This document shows, in pieces, positions 19,120 through 27,179 of a stretch of DNA of 64,000 nt. Each line of letters begins with the position of its first letter. Within the stretch, counting starts at the first letter, position 1. The notes below the pieces were generated by a model. The model worked only from the letters and a program-made list of their open reading frames with translations, had not been told where the DNA came from and ran no database searches. The position numbers and the translations under genes are program-made. Origin of the DNA: Erythrobacter colymbi (GTDB lineage: Bacteria; Pseudomonadota; Alphaproteobacteria; Sphingomonadales; Sphingomonadaceae); the NCBI RefSeq assembly GCF_002155685.1, contig NZ_MUYK01000010.1, positions 29,500 through 93,499 of the forward strand. The letters run 5' to 3'.

Positions 19120-19579
19120 CTGCGCAGCATATAAACACGTGCGCGCAATAATCAATCCTCGACAAGACTGAAAATAATTCATCAGCGCAATCGAAAAAGG
19201 CAATCACCGCGCGGCGGCGCGCGGTCGGGGCAGGCGCTGTATCGGCAGGAACAGCTCAAGACGCGGCCACCAGTTCAGGGGGGGGGAGGGCGGTGGCCGC
19301 GTCTCTTTCGCTGCATGTCCGGCACAGGGCCGGACAGTGACGGGGCAGGAGGGCCAAGCAGGGGGGAGCTGGCCAGTCCTACCGGTCGGCAGGCGGGCAA
19401 CAAGACCGTTTTCGGCCCGTGTCGCCGGCGACGCGTCGGTTAGGAATTGCCGGGTTGGAGAGGAGGGCCCGGCACCGCATCGCTCAAGGGGCCAAGTGGT
19501 ATTGCCGCGGCTCTATTTCAAATGCGAAAACACCATCCCCGATTGCATGAAACGCAACAATTAAGCATGCATGAGACGC
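19120..19579. other. Intergenic stretch with two strong hairpins
   Basis: Between the small-protein gene leader and the urcA terminator no convincing coding frame is present. A perfect 13-bp stem joins agacgcggccacc (19259-19271) and ggtggccgcgtct (19292-19304), its loop holding a run of nine or so G. An 8-bp stem tgtccggc/gccggaca follows at 19316-19336. The rest is G-rich with no further clear structure. It may hold a small RNA or be remnant sequence. Confidence 0.4.
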
Positions 19580-19610
19580 AAAAACGGCCGCCGGATCGCT
19601 CCGGCGGCCG
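19580..19610 (-). terminator. Rho-independent terminator of urcA
   Basis: An 11-bp perfect GC-rich stem (cggccgccgga / tccggcggccg) with a tcgc loop lies 26 bases past the urcA stop. On the minus strand it is followed directly by TTTTT (19580-19584), the standard intrinsic terminator layout. Confidence 0.85.
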
Positions 19611-19635
19611 CCTTGTTTATCAACGGGTTGGCGCC

Positions 19636-19947
19636 TCAGTTGGCGGCAACCTCGCGGCCGCTGCGCGCTTCGGTAGCGGCGACGCGCTCGATCTCGGCGC
19701 GGGCGGCCACGCGAGCGTCGGCGACGCACTTGCTGTCCACCGCGCTGCGGGTGTGGGTGTAGCGCGAGGCGGCTTCGAGCTTGCAGGCCTTCTTCAGGCG
19801 CGCCTCGATGCGCGCTTCGAGCGCGGCGCGACCTTCGGGGGTGGTCACGTCGACATCGCCGTAACCGACGCGGACGGTGACGACGTCATCGGCCAGGGCG
19901 GGACTGGCAAGCGCGGCGAGAGCGATAAGCGGAAGAGTGAAACGCAT
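19636..19947 (-). CDS. UrcA family protein
   Basis: The 103-residue protein has a signal peptide (MRFTLPLIALAALASPALA, cut before DD) and the UrcA pattern VTVRVGYGDVDVTTPEGRAALEARI, LKKACKLE and SKCVADA. The two Cys residues are the conserved pair of the family and may form a disulfide in the periplasm. UrcA proteins are common in sphingomonads and caulobacters; their function is unknown. The start at 19947 follows CGGAG; the frame continues upstream without conservation. It is a single-gene transcript with a clear intrinsic terminator. Confidence 0.85.
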   Translation of the reverse strand: MRFTLPLIALAALASPALADDVVTVRVGYGDVDVTTPEGRAALEARIEARLKKACKLEAASRYTHTRSAVDSKCVADARVAARAEIERVAATEARSGREVAAN

Positions 19948-20214
19948 GGGAAAACTCCGAAAGTTGAGAGAGGGTTTCGGGAAATCGATGCCGTTGTCCG
20001 GCATTCGGTTGCTGTTTGAAACTCTGGTGCAGTGCACAAGAATGATGTGCAAATGCGAAAAGCGCGAAAATGGTTCCAATCATTGCAACGGCATGCATGC
20101 GATTTTCCGGGAACCCGCTGAAATCCCTCGCGGCATTTTCTGCTGCACCGCAAAATTGCGGATGCGGGCGCGGCGATGCTGGACAGGCGGGGGCGCGCTC
20201 CTTAATCCGCCGCC

Positions 20215-21807
20215 ATGAGCGCGCACCCCACAAGCGGCGAGTCCGCTGCCACCGATTCCATCCTGATTATCGACTTCGGGTCGCAGGTGACCCAGTTGAT
20301 CGCCCGGCGGGTGCGCGAGGCGGGGGTCTATTCCGAGATCGCCCCCTTCACCCAGGCCGAGGCCGCATTCCGGCGGATGCAGCCCAAGGGCATCATTCTG
20401 TCCGGCTCCCCCGCGAGCGTGCCCGACGACGGCAGCCCGCGCGCCCCGCAGGCGCTGTTCGAGGCGGGGCTGCCGATCCTCGGCATCTGCTATGGCCAGC
20501 AGGTGATGACCCATCAGCTCGGCGGCGAGGTCAGGCCCGGCCACGAGACCGGCGAGGGCGGCGAATTCGGCCGCGCCTTCCTTACCGTCACCGCCGAGTG
20601 CACGCTGTTCAACGGCCTCTGGGAAGTGGGCGAGCGGCACCAGGTCTGGATGAGCCACGGCGACAAGGTCACCGCCTTTGCCCCCGGTTTCGAGATCGTC
20701 GCCACCTCCGACGGCGCGCCCTTCGCGGTGATCGCGGACGAGGCGCGCAAGTTCTACGGCACCCAGTTCCACCCCGAGGTGGTCCACACCCCCGATGGCG
20801 CGAAGCTGATCGCCAACTTCGTGCGCCATGTCTGCGGGTTGCGCGGTGACTGGACGATGGCCGAGTTCCGCCAGACCAAGATCGCCGAGATCCGCGCGCA
20901 GGTCGGCGACAAGCGGGTGATCTGCGGCCTTTCCGGCGGGGTCGATTCGGCGGTTGCCGCGGTGCTGATCCACGAGGCGATCGGCGACCAGCTCACCTGT
21001 GTCTTCGTCGACCACGGGCTGATGCGCATGGGCGAGGCCGAACAGGTCGTGAGCCTGTTCAAGAACCACTACAACATCCCGCTCGTCCACGTGGAGGCCG
21101 AGGCGCTGTTCCTCGGCGGGCTTGCGGGCCTCACCGACCCCGAGGCCAAGCGCAAGTTCATCGGCAAGACCTTCATCGATGTGTTCGAGGCCGAGGCCGC
21201 GAAGATCGGCGGGGCCGATTTCCTCGCGCAGGGGACGCTCTATCCTGACGTGATCGAGTCTGTCTCCTTTACCGGCGGGCCGAGCGTCACGATCAAGAGC
21301 CACCACAATGTCGGCGGCCTGCCCGAGCGCATGAACATGGCGCTGGTCGAGCCCTTGCGCGAACTGTTCAAGGACGAGGTCCGTGATCTTGGCCGCGAGC
21401 TGGGCCTGCCTGATGCCTTCGTCGGCCGCCATCCTTTCCCCGGCCCCGGCCTCGCGATCCGAATTCCCGGTGAAGTCACCAAGGAACGCTGCGACATCCT
21501 GAGGAAGGCCGACGCGATCTACCTCGAGGAAATCCGCAATGCGGGCCTCTATGACGCGATCTGGCAGGCCTTCGCGGTGCTGCTGCCGGTCAAGACCGTC
21601 GGCGTGATGGGCGACGGGCGCACCTACGATTCGGTCTGCGCCCTGCGCGCCGTGACCTCGACCGACGGCATGACCGCGGACGTCTTCCCCTTCGACGCCG
21701 GCTTCCTCACCCGCGTGGCGACCCGCATCGTCAACGAGGTGAAGGGCATCAACCGCGTGGTCTATGACTACACCAGCAAGCCGCCGGGCACGATCGAGTG
21801 GGAGTAA
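20215..21807 (+). CDS. guaA: GMP synthase (glutamine-hydrolysing)
   Basis: The 530-residue enzyme makes GMP from XMP, ATP and glutamine. The glutamine amidotransferase domain holds the nucleophile Cys at about residue 92 in [11 protein letters not shown] and the His-Glu pair in [10 protein letters not shown]. The ATP-pyrophosphatase PP-loop is [10 protein letters not shown] near 240, and the C-terminal dimerisation domain ends [16 protein letters not shown], the standard GuaA terminus. The protein is full length. The next gene overlaps its 3' end by ten bases. guaB is not in the window. Confidence 0.97.
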   Translation: MSAHPTSGESAATDSILIIDFGSQVTQLIARRVREAGVYSEIAPFTQAEAAFRRMQPKGIILSGSPASVPDDGSPRAPQALFEAGLPILGICYGQQVMTHQLGGEVRPGHETGEGGEFGRAFLTVTAECTLFNGLWEVGERHQVWMSHGDKVTAFAPGFEIVATSDGAPFAVIADEARKFYGTQFHPEVVHTPDGAKLIANFVRHVCGLRGDWTMAEFRQTKIAEIRAQVGDKRVICGLSGGVDSAVAAVLIHEAIGDQLTCVFVDHGLMRMGEAEQVVSLFKNHYNIPLVHVEAEALFLGGLAGLTDPEAKRKFIGKTFIDVFEAEAAKIGGADFLAQGTLYPDVIESVSFTGGPSVTIKSHHNVGGLPERMNMALVEPLRELFKDEVRDLGRELGLPDAFVGRHPFPGPGLAIRIPGEVTKERCDILRKADAIYLEEIRNAGLYDAIWQAFAVLLPVKTVGVMGDGRTYDSVCALRAVTSTDGMTADVFPFDAGFLTRVATRIVNEVKGINRVVYDYTSKPPGTIEWE

Positions 21808-22211
21808 GCCTGCGCGCAGCACTGGCAGGGGACCGCGAGGCCGTGGTCGCCCTGTGGGAGGCTGCCGGACTGACGCGCCCGTGGAATGATCCGCGCGCCG
21901 ATTTCGACTTGGCCCTTGCGACTGCGACCTCTGCCGTTCTGCTCGCCGAACAGGAGGGCGCGATCATTGCTAGCGTCATGGTCGGCTTCGACGGACACCG
22001 CGGCTGGGTCTATTACCTCGCCACCGCACCGGAATCGCGCCTGCAGGGCATCGGCCGGCGCCTGATGCGCGCCGCCGAGGAGTGGCTATCGGCCATCGGC
22101 AGCCCGAAGATCCAGCTGATGGTGCGCGGCGACAACGCGGGTGCGCGCGGCTTCTATGATGCGCTGGGATACGAGTTGCAGGACGTGGTGACGATCGGGA
22201 AGCGCCTCTAG
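21798..22211 (+). CDS. GNAT acetyltransferase, YpeA-like
   Basis: The 137-residue protein starts at GTG inside the end of guaA (ten-base overlap), which implies coupled translation. It matches the YpeA group of GNAT enzymes: [35 protein letters not shown], then the acetyl-CoA-binding loop [11 protein letters not shown] and [21 protein letters not shown] replaces the first R/G of the usual RxxGxG loop (QGIGRR), which is tolerated. The acceptor is unknown, and no link to purine synthesis is implied beyond co-transcription. Confidence 0.85.
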   Translation: MGVSLRAALAGDREAVVALWEAAGLTRPWNDPRADFDLALATATSAVLLAEQEGAIIASVMVGFDGHRGWVYYLATAPESRLQGIGRRLMRAAEEWLSAIGSPKIQLMVRGDNAGARGFYDALGYELQDVVTIGKRL

Positions 22212-22270
22212 CGGGCTTTGCGTGCATCGGCCTCTTCCGCAGCCCCCGCAAATCGCATATCGCCTATCCC

Positions 22271-22915
22271 ATGCCGAAACGTCGCACGCTCGCTCTCGCC
22301 GCTGTCCTCATGCTGGGCCTCGCCGCCTGCGCCGGGCCCGAGGCGGACGCGCCGGTCGCCGATGCCACGGCCTCGCCCGCGCCGGTGACCGAGAGCGCCT
22401 GGACCCTCGATCCTGCCGCCTCGCGCCTCGGCTATGTCAGCATCAAGGCGGGCGAGGTGGCCGAGAACAACCGCTTCGACACGCTGCGCGGCACGGTCAC
22501 CGCCGATGGCACCGCGAGCCTCGAGATCGACCTGGCCTCGGTCAACACCGGGGTCGAAATCCGCAACGAACGGATGCGCGAGATCTTCTTCGCGGTCGCC
22601 GACAATCCCACCGCGACGGTCACCGCCACCATCGATCCCAAGGCCTTTGCGGGCCTTGCGGTGGGCCAGTCCATCACCCGCCCGCTCAAGGCGAACGTCA
22701 CGATCAAGGGCGCATCGAGCGATGTCGAGACCGACGTCCTCGTCACGCGCACCGCCGAAGACCGCGTGCTGGTGGTGCCGACTGCGCCCGTCATAATCTC
22801 GACCGACATGTTCGGCCTGACCGACGAGCTGGGCGAATTGCGCGCCTTGGCGCAGCTTCCCTCGATCACGCCGGCGGTGCCGGTTACCTTCACGCTGGTG
22901 TTCAAGCGCGGCTGA
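22271..22915 (+). CDS. YceI-family lipoprotein
   Basis: The 214-residue protein has a lipoprotein signal: a hydrophobic stretch and the lipobox LAAC with Cys at residue 20, so it should be lipid-anchored, probably facing the periplasm. The mature part carries the YceI lipocalin-like beta-barrel: AWTLDPAASRLGYVSIK, the N-N-R-F-D block near residue 70, SVNTGVEIRNERMRE and the C-terminal VPVTFTLVFKR. YceI barrels bind isoprenoid-like lipids in structures. Its first strand carries V/I rather than the usual F in the F-x-G motif. It sits alone downstream of the acetyltransferase gene. Confidence 0.85.
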   Translation: MPKRRTLALAAVLMLGLAACAGPEADAPVADATASPAPVTESAWTLDPAASRLGYVSIKAGEVAENNRFDTLRGTVTADGTASLEIDLASVNTGVEIRNERMREIFFAVADNPTATVTATIDPKAFAGLAVGQSITRPLKANVTIKGASSDVETDVLVTRTAEDRVLVVPTAPVIISTDMFGLTDELGELRALAQLPSITPAVPVTFTLVFKRG

Positions 22916-23179
22916 GGCGGCGCGCTTTGCTCTGAATCAATGCGATAGGCCGCTCGCGGGTGCATTGCCGATCCTGCCGGACGGCCGGCGAGCGAACCGA
23001 TCCCACCGCATCACCGCCGTCCGGTTCCCCCCCTTCCGCCTCCGCGCGAAATTTGTCCCGCTCCTGACGCTACGGCGCACGCGCGCGGTCGGGCGCCTCC
23101 CCAAAAGCGGGCTTGAAAGCGCGCGCCAAGTGGGCTTGTCTCGGCCGCAAACACGCATCCACGAGGGGAGAGACACGCC

Positions 23180-24154
23180 ATGAAGACCGCGATCACCGAA
23201 ATGTTCGGCATCCAGCACCCGATCATCCAGGGGGGCATGCACTATGTCGGCTTTGCCGAGATGGCTGCGGCGGTCTCCAACGCGGGCGGGCTCGGGATCA
23301 TCACCGGGCTGACGCAGGGCACGCCCGAGAAGCTGGCGAACGAGATCGCGCGCTGCAAGGACATGACCGACAAGCCCTTCGGCGTGAACCTCACCATCCT
23401 GCCGACCCTGACCCCGCCCGACTACCCGGGACTGGTGAAGGCGGTGATCGATGGCGGGGTGAAGGTGGTCGAGACCGCCGGGCGCAACCCGGTCGAGTTG
23501 CTGCCGCCGCTCAAGGATGCCGGGATCAAGGTGATCCACAAGTGCACCTCGGTGCGCCACAGCCTCAAGGCGCAGGAGATCGGCTGCGACGCGGTGAGCG
23601 TCGACGGGTTCGAATGCGGCGGCCACCCGGGCGAGGATGATGTGCCCAACTTCATCCTGCTCCCCCGCGCGGCGGACGAGCTGGAAATCCCCTTCGTCTC
23701 GAGCGGCGGCATGGCCGACGGGCGCAGCCTTGTCGCCAGCCTCGCGATGGGCGCGCAGGGGATGAACATGGGCACCCGCTTCATCGCCACCAAGGAGGCC
23801 CCGGTGCACGAGAACGTGAAGCAGGCGATCCTCGCCGCGAGCGAACTCGACACCCGCCTTGTGATGCGGCCCTTGCGGAACACCGAGCGCGTGCTCAACA
23901 ACGCCGCGGTCGAGCGTCTGATCCAGAAGGAGAAGGAGCTGGGCGATGCCATCACCATCCAGGACATCCTGCCCGAGGTCGCCGGGGTATACCCCAAGAT
24001 CATGACCGAAGGCGCGATGGACGAGGGCGCATGGAGCTGCGGCATGGTCGCCGGCCTGATCCACGACATCCCGACCTGCCAGGAACTGATCGACCGCATC
24101 ATGCTCCAGGCCGAGGAGATCATCGCCCGGATGCAGGCGATGGCGCGGGCCTGA
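23180..24154 (+). CDS. Nitronate monooxygenase (2-nitropropane dioxygenase family)
   Basis: The 324-residue FMN TIM-barrel protein begins MFGIQHPIIQGGMHYVGFAEMAAAVSNAGGLG-like and has GVNLTILP, VDGFECGGHPGEDD, SSGGMADGRSLVASLAMGAQGMNMGTRF, the FMN-binding pattern of the family. The catalytic His of class I enzymes is likely in GGHPGE. Family members oxidise alkyl nitronates such as propionate 3-nitronate; some homologues act as enoyl reductases, so the real substrate is open. GAGGGGAGAGA lies just ahead of the ATG. The 264 bases upstream hold no gene and no strong structure. Confidence 0.85.
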   Translation: MKTAITEMFGIQHPIIQGGMHYVGFAEMAAAVSNAGGLGIITGLTQGTPEKLANEIARCKDMTDKPFGVNLTILPTLTPPDYPGLVKAVIDGGVKVVETAGRNPVELLPPLKDAGIKVIHKCTSVRHSLKAQEIGCDAVSVDGFECGGHPGEDDVPNFILLPRAADELEIPFVSSGGMADGRSLVASLAMGAQGMNMGTRFIATKEAPVHENVKQAILAASELDTRLVMRPLRNTERVLNNAAVERLIQKEKELGDAITIQDILPEVAGVYPKIMTEGAMDEGAWSCGMVAGLIHDIPTCQELIDRIMLQAEEIIARMQAMARA

Positions 24155-24233
24155 GGCATGCTGGCGGCCTACCGCTTCGCTACTTGAGGCCGGGGCCCAA
24201 ACCTTTCCGGTCTGTGACAATCCCGTAAGCGGC

Positions 24234-24254
24234 ACCTAGGGAAAATCCCTAGGT
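24234..24254. promoter_or_regulatory. Perfect 21-bp palindrome, candidate operator
   Basis: Nine-base arms acctaggga and tccctaggt flank a central aaa. The match is perfect. It lies 80 bases after the nitronate monooxygenase stop and 151 bases ahead of the ATG of the hypothetical gene at 24405, in an otherwise gene-free stretch. A diverged copy (15 of 21 positions) lies at 27076-27096 ahead of nadB. The dyad fits a dimeric regulator such as a LuxR/NarL-type protein; the binding protein is unknown. Confidence 0.6.
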
Positions 24255-24404
24255 AACACCCCGCATTCTCCGGGCCGTCGCACTACGGCACACTTGTAAA
24301 TGTGCGACACCGATTCTGGAGGGGATCGGTGGCGTGCGTGAGGCTGTGTGCTTCGGGGCGGCTACGGGAGGCTCCCCCGGACGGAATTGGACGGGGAGGT
24401 GACG

Positions 24405-24932
24405 ATGGATGTTTCGGCAGGCCCGGCGGCGCTGGGCGGAATGATGATGTGCGTGGCGCTCGCCTCGTGGGCGCTCGGTCGCTGGCAGGGCGGCGTGGTG
24501 GCGCTGGACGAACCGGGCAGCGGTGACCTCGCCGGTCCTGATGCCGTGCCGCATGGCACTGTGCGACTACGTCCGGCAGCGGCCCCCGCCGCTCCGTGCC
24601 AGCAGGCCGCGCGCGAGGAGCGCCATGTTGCGCTGGCCGGTGCGGCCTCGCTGGGTGAACTCCATGCCGAAATCACTGCCTATCGCCGTGCCGAACAGGT
24701 GCTCTCGCGGGTCGAGGGCGAAGTCCTAGGCCCCTTGCATCCGCAGCGCGAGACAGGCGGGGCGTGCCGTTATCTCGGCGTCATGGGAGAGCCGACCTGC
24801 GGCATCTCGGAAACCCTGCGCGAAGCCTGCGCCTGCGGCACGGCAACTGGCTGCGGCAGGGCCTCGGCCCCGCCGCGCGCCGGGATTGCGGTTCAGCCTT
24901 CGCCCTTCGCGTCGGGCTTGACGCGGGTGTAG
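24405..24932 (+). CDS. Hypothetical membrane-anchored protein
   Basis: The 175-residue frame starts at an ATG after GGGGAGG. Residues 7-25 form one hydrophobic segment (ALGGMMMCVALASWALG), followed by a polar region with RAEQVLSRVEGEVLGPL and a cysteine-bearing CRYLGVMGEPTCGISETLREACACG. The layout suggests an anchor with a short soluble domain holding four or more Cys. Its last 40 bases overlap the end of the convergent gene. The C-terminal tail beyond residue 150 is low complexity and may not be conserved. No family was recognised. A palindrome 151 bases upstream may control it. Confidence 0.5.
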   Translation: MDVSAGPAALGGMMMCVALASWALGRWQGGVVALDEPGSGDLAGPDAVPHGTVRLRPAAAPAAPCQQAAREERHVALAGAASLGELHAEITAYRRAEQVLSRVEGEVLGPLHPQRETGGACRYLGVMGEPTCGISETLREACACGTATGCGRASAPPRAGIAVQPSPFASGLTRV

Positions 24933-25390
24933 GGCACGAAGTCGCCGAAGAACACCGCGCCGGTGAAGAAGCCGTTGTAGCGGTCGACCGTGGTCATGAA
25001 ATCCGACCGGCACAGCTGCGAGCCGCTGTAGCGGCGCACCACCAGCGTGTCGGTGTCGCTGATCTGCTCGGGGTCGAGGGTGCGCTGCACCCAGATCGTG
25101 TTGCCCGAACCATAGACATAGGCCGCGCCGTCGATGGTCTGCATCCGCTGGCTCGGCAGCGAGCGGATGCATTGCGTCGGCTCGCCCGCGACCCGGCCTT
25201 CGAGCAGGCGCGCGAGGCGCTGTTCGCCGCGGGTCTGACTGGGAGCTTCCAGCGCTTCGGGCGCGTCAGCTTCGAGATCGCCCTGCGCGGCGGCCTGGAT
25301 CTGCGCCGAGAGCGAGGACGAGGCGGCAATGGCGAGCGCGGCGGCCGCGCAGCCGATGATCGCGCGCTTGCGGTGGGTCAGACGAATCAT
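24893..25390 (-). CDS. Hypothetical secreted protein
   Basis: The 165-residue protein has a signal peptide (MIRLTHRKRAIIGCAAAALAI, cleaved near SSLSAQ). The mature domain contains TQCIRSLPSQRMQTIDGAAYVYGSG, IWVQRTLDPEQI, SQLCRSDFMTTVD and ends VFFGDFVPYTR. Two Cys residues (in TQCIR and QLCRSD) probably pair. It looks like a small periplasmic or surface protein of a family common in sphingomonads, without known function. The frame has one good N-terminal ATG and high GC third positions, which support it against the overlapping frame on the other strand. Confidence 0.7.
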   Translation of the reverse strand: MIRLTHRKRAIIGCAAAALAIAASSSLSAQIQAAAQGDLEADAPEALEAPSQTRGEQRLARLLEGRVAGEPTQCIRSLPSQRMQTIDGAAYVYGSGNTIWVQRTLDPEQISDTDTLVVRRYSGSQLCRSDFMTTVDRYNGFFTGAVFFGDFVPYTRVKPDAKGEG

Positions 25391-25469
25391 GCGGACTTCT
25401 CCTCACGAACAACCTGACCGCTTCCTGCCCCGCGTCGCCTTAACCGGCGCTGAGCGGGATGGGGACTGG

Positions 25470-25730
25470 TCACGGGTGGGCCGGGCTCGCACCCGAGGCG
25501 ACGTCGGGCAGGCTCGCCTGATCCGCGCCGTCGGCCGGGCCGCCCTTCAGCACGAAGCGCCGGTCGCAATAGCCGCAATCGACATAGCCGCGCTCGTCGA
25601 TCTCGAGGAACACGCGCGGGTGGCCGAGCGCCGCCGGGCGATAGCCCGCGCCGCCGCGGATGCCGCTGGACCCGTCGCAGGAAACGCGGTGGGTCTCGAC
25701 CAGCAGGGTTTCGGGTGGGGGAATGCTCAT
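25470..25730 (-). CDS. NDUFS6-like zinc-finger (zf-CHCC) protein
   Basis: The 86-residue protein carries the CHCC zinc finger of the NDUFS6 family: VSCDGSSG, then GHPRVFLEIDERGYVDCGYCDRRFVL, giving Cys, His, Cys, Cys ligands. In mitochondria the related subunit sits in complex I; in alphaproteobacteria the homologue is a complex I accessory subunit and is often encoded alone. Length and spacing match the bacterial form. Its C-terminal tail of about 25 residues is variable. No complex I genes are nearby. Confidence 0.85.
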   Translation of the reverse strand: MSIPPPETLLVETHRVSCDGSSGIRGGAGYRPAALGHPRVFLEIDERGYVDCGYCDRRFVLKGGPADGADQASLPDVASGASPAHP

Positions 25731-25802
25731 GGCCCCAGCCGATACAGGCGCCGGGCCACGAGTTCAATTGCCTTTGCTCGTGGGCTTGCCTAGGTCAGCG
25801 CC

Positions 25803-26753
25803 ATGTCCACAGAGCCTGCGATCCGCATCGACAACCTCGTCAAGCGCTATGCCCCCGCCAAGGGCGCGAAGGGCACCGTGACCGAGGGCAAGCTGGCGCT
25901 GGGCGGGGTCAGCTTCGACGTGCCGCAAGGCTCGATCTTCGGTCTGCTCGGCCCCAACGGCGCGGGCAAGTCGACGCTGATCAACATCCTTGCCGGGCTG
26001 GTCAACAAGACCTCCGGCAGCGTCGACATCTGGGGCTTCGACATCGATGCGCACCGTCGCAACGCCAGCCGCTCGATCGGGATCGTCCCGCAGGAAATCG
26101 TCTTCGACCCCTTCTTCACCCCCTTCGAGGTGCTGGAGAACCAGGCTGGCTTCTACGGCATCCCCGCCGCGCTACGCCGCTCCGAGGCCCTGCTGGAGGC
26201 GGTTCGGCTCTCCGACAAGCGCGATGCCTATGCCCGCACGCTGTCGGGGGGCATGAAGCGGCGGCTGCTGGTCGCCAAGGCGATGGTCCATTCCCCGCCG
26301 ATCCTGGTGCTCGACGAGCCCACCGCCGGCGTCGACGTCGATCTGCGCCGGCAGCTGTGGGAGCTCGTCAGCGAGCTCAACCGCGAGGGCGTGACCGTGG
26401 TGCTCACCACCCACTACCTCGAAGAGGCCGAGGAGCTGTGCGACCGGATCGCGATCATCAACCACGGCCGCGTGATCGCCGACAAGCCGACCCGTGAACT
26501 CGTCGGCATGGCGCGCGAGAAGGTGGTGGTGATCACCGCCGCCGACGATCTCGCCGTCGCGCCCGCGCACGAGGCTTTCGGCAAGGTCGAATGGGACGGC
26601 GCCCGCGCGGTCGAGGTGACCTATGACAAGGACCGCCTCAACGCCGGGCAGGTGCTCGGCATTCTCCAGTCGCAGGGGCTGGTGATCGCCGATGTCACCA
26701 CCCGCGAGGCCGATCTCGAGGATGTCTTCGTCCAGCTGACGGCGGCAGGCTGA
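25803..26753 (+). CDS. ABC transporter ATP-binding protein, ABC-2 export type
   Basis: The 316-residue ATPase shows Walker A GPNGAGKST near residue 50, signature LSGGMKRRLLVAKAM, Walker B ILVLDEPTAGVD and the His switch VLTTHYLEEAEEL. The LEEAEELCD and long C-terminal domain after residue 220 place it with exporters such as YadG, where an ABC-2 membrane protein is the partner. No ABC-2 permease is adjacent: the next genes are a small zinc-ribbon gene and nadB. The partner must be elsewhere, so the substrate is open. It runs divergently from the zf-CHCC gene with 72 bases between. Confidence 0.88.
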   Translation: MSTEPAIRIDNLVKRYAPAKGAKGTVTEGKLALGGVSFDVPQGSIFGLLGPNGAGKSTLINILAGLVNKTSGSVDIWGFDIDAHRRNASRSIGIVPQEIVFDPFFTPFEVLENQAGFYGIPAALRRSEALLEAVRLSDKRDAYARTLSGGMKRRLLVAKAMVHSPPILVLDEPTAGVDVDLRRQLWELVSELNREGVTVVLTTHYLEEAEELCDRIAIINHGRVIADKPTRELVGMAREKVVVITAADDLAVAPAHEAFGKVEWDGARAVEVTYDKDRLNAGQVLGILQSQGLVIADVTTREADLEDVFVQLTAAG

Positions 26754-26770
26754 GCGGCGCGCTTTGCGCG

Positions 26771-26956
26771 TCAGGAAGCGGGCGGCAGGCCGGCTTCGTC
26801 GACCGTTCGCTTGCGCCAGTGCTGCTTGCCATGCCGCTGGATCGGCCTCCCGCAATACTTGCAGCTGCCCACATAGGCGCGCCCGTCCCACACCACGTGG
26901 CGGCGCGAGGGTTCGTGCCGGTTGAAGAAGCATCCGACGGTATTGAATACGGACAT
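26771..26956 (-). CDS. Small zinc-ribbon-like protein
   Basis: This 61-residue frame encodes MSVFNTVGCFFNRHEPSRR, then RAYVGSCKYCGRPIQRHGK. The CKYCGRPI knuckle resembles half of a zinc ribbon, with the upstream Cys and His possibly completing the site. The basic C-terminus could bind nucleic acid. I start at the ATG at 26956; a TTG 15 bases upstream adds five residues. It is convergent with the ABC ATPase gene, 18 bases apart. Function unknown; short length keeps confidence moderate. Confidence 0.55.
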   Translation of the reverse strand: MSVFNTVGCFFNRHEPSRRHVVWDGRAYVGSCKYCGRPIQRHGKQHWRKRTVDEAGLPPAS

Positions 26957-27075
26957 GAAAATGATCGCCAAGGGTGAGAGGTTTGGACGTTCGTTCTTCT
27001 GTTTGGCGGCCCGAATGCGGCGCCGCGGTGGGCGGTCGACGCATTGGCAGCAGGTTAGCAGGATGATCGAGGGTG

Positions 27076-27096
27076 ACCTAGGTAAAATCTACTAGT
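27076..27096. promoter_or_regulatory. Diverged copy of the 24.24-kb palindrome ahead of nadB
   Basis: The left arm acctaggta and the central aaa match the palindrome at 24234, while the right arm tctactagt keeps only part of the pattern (15 of 21 positions in all). Its centre is about 60 bases upstream of the start point predicted from the nadB promoter. It could be a weak operator for the same regulator, or chance. Confidence 0.35.
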
Positions 27097-27110
27097 CATT
27101 TGCCGTAATT

Positions 27111-27139
27111 TTGATGACAGGCGACGCTCTTGCTATCAG
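27111..27139 (+). promoter_or_regulatory. Predicted nadB promoter
   Basis: TTGATG (27111-27116) and TATCAG (27134-27139) are spaced by 17 bases, a good sigma-70 layout. Transcription would start near 27146, ahead of the TTG at 27180 and after the in-frame ATG at 27114. This supports the TTG as the nadB start. Confidence 0.5.
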
Positions 27140-27179
27140 GAAATCCGCGCGGCACGTCGCGGGCAGGAAGGACAAGGCA

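Noticed and set aside
19337..19564. 75-codon plus-strand open frame in the gap before urcA
   Set aside because: No ribosome-binding site, no conserved pattern, and it runs toward the terminator and end of the minus-strand urcA gene.
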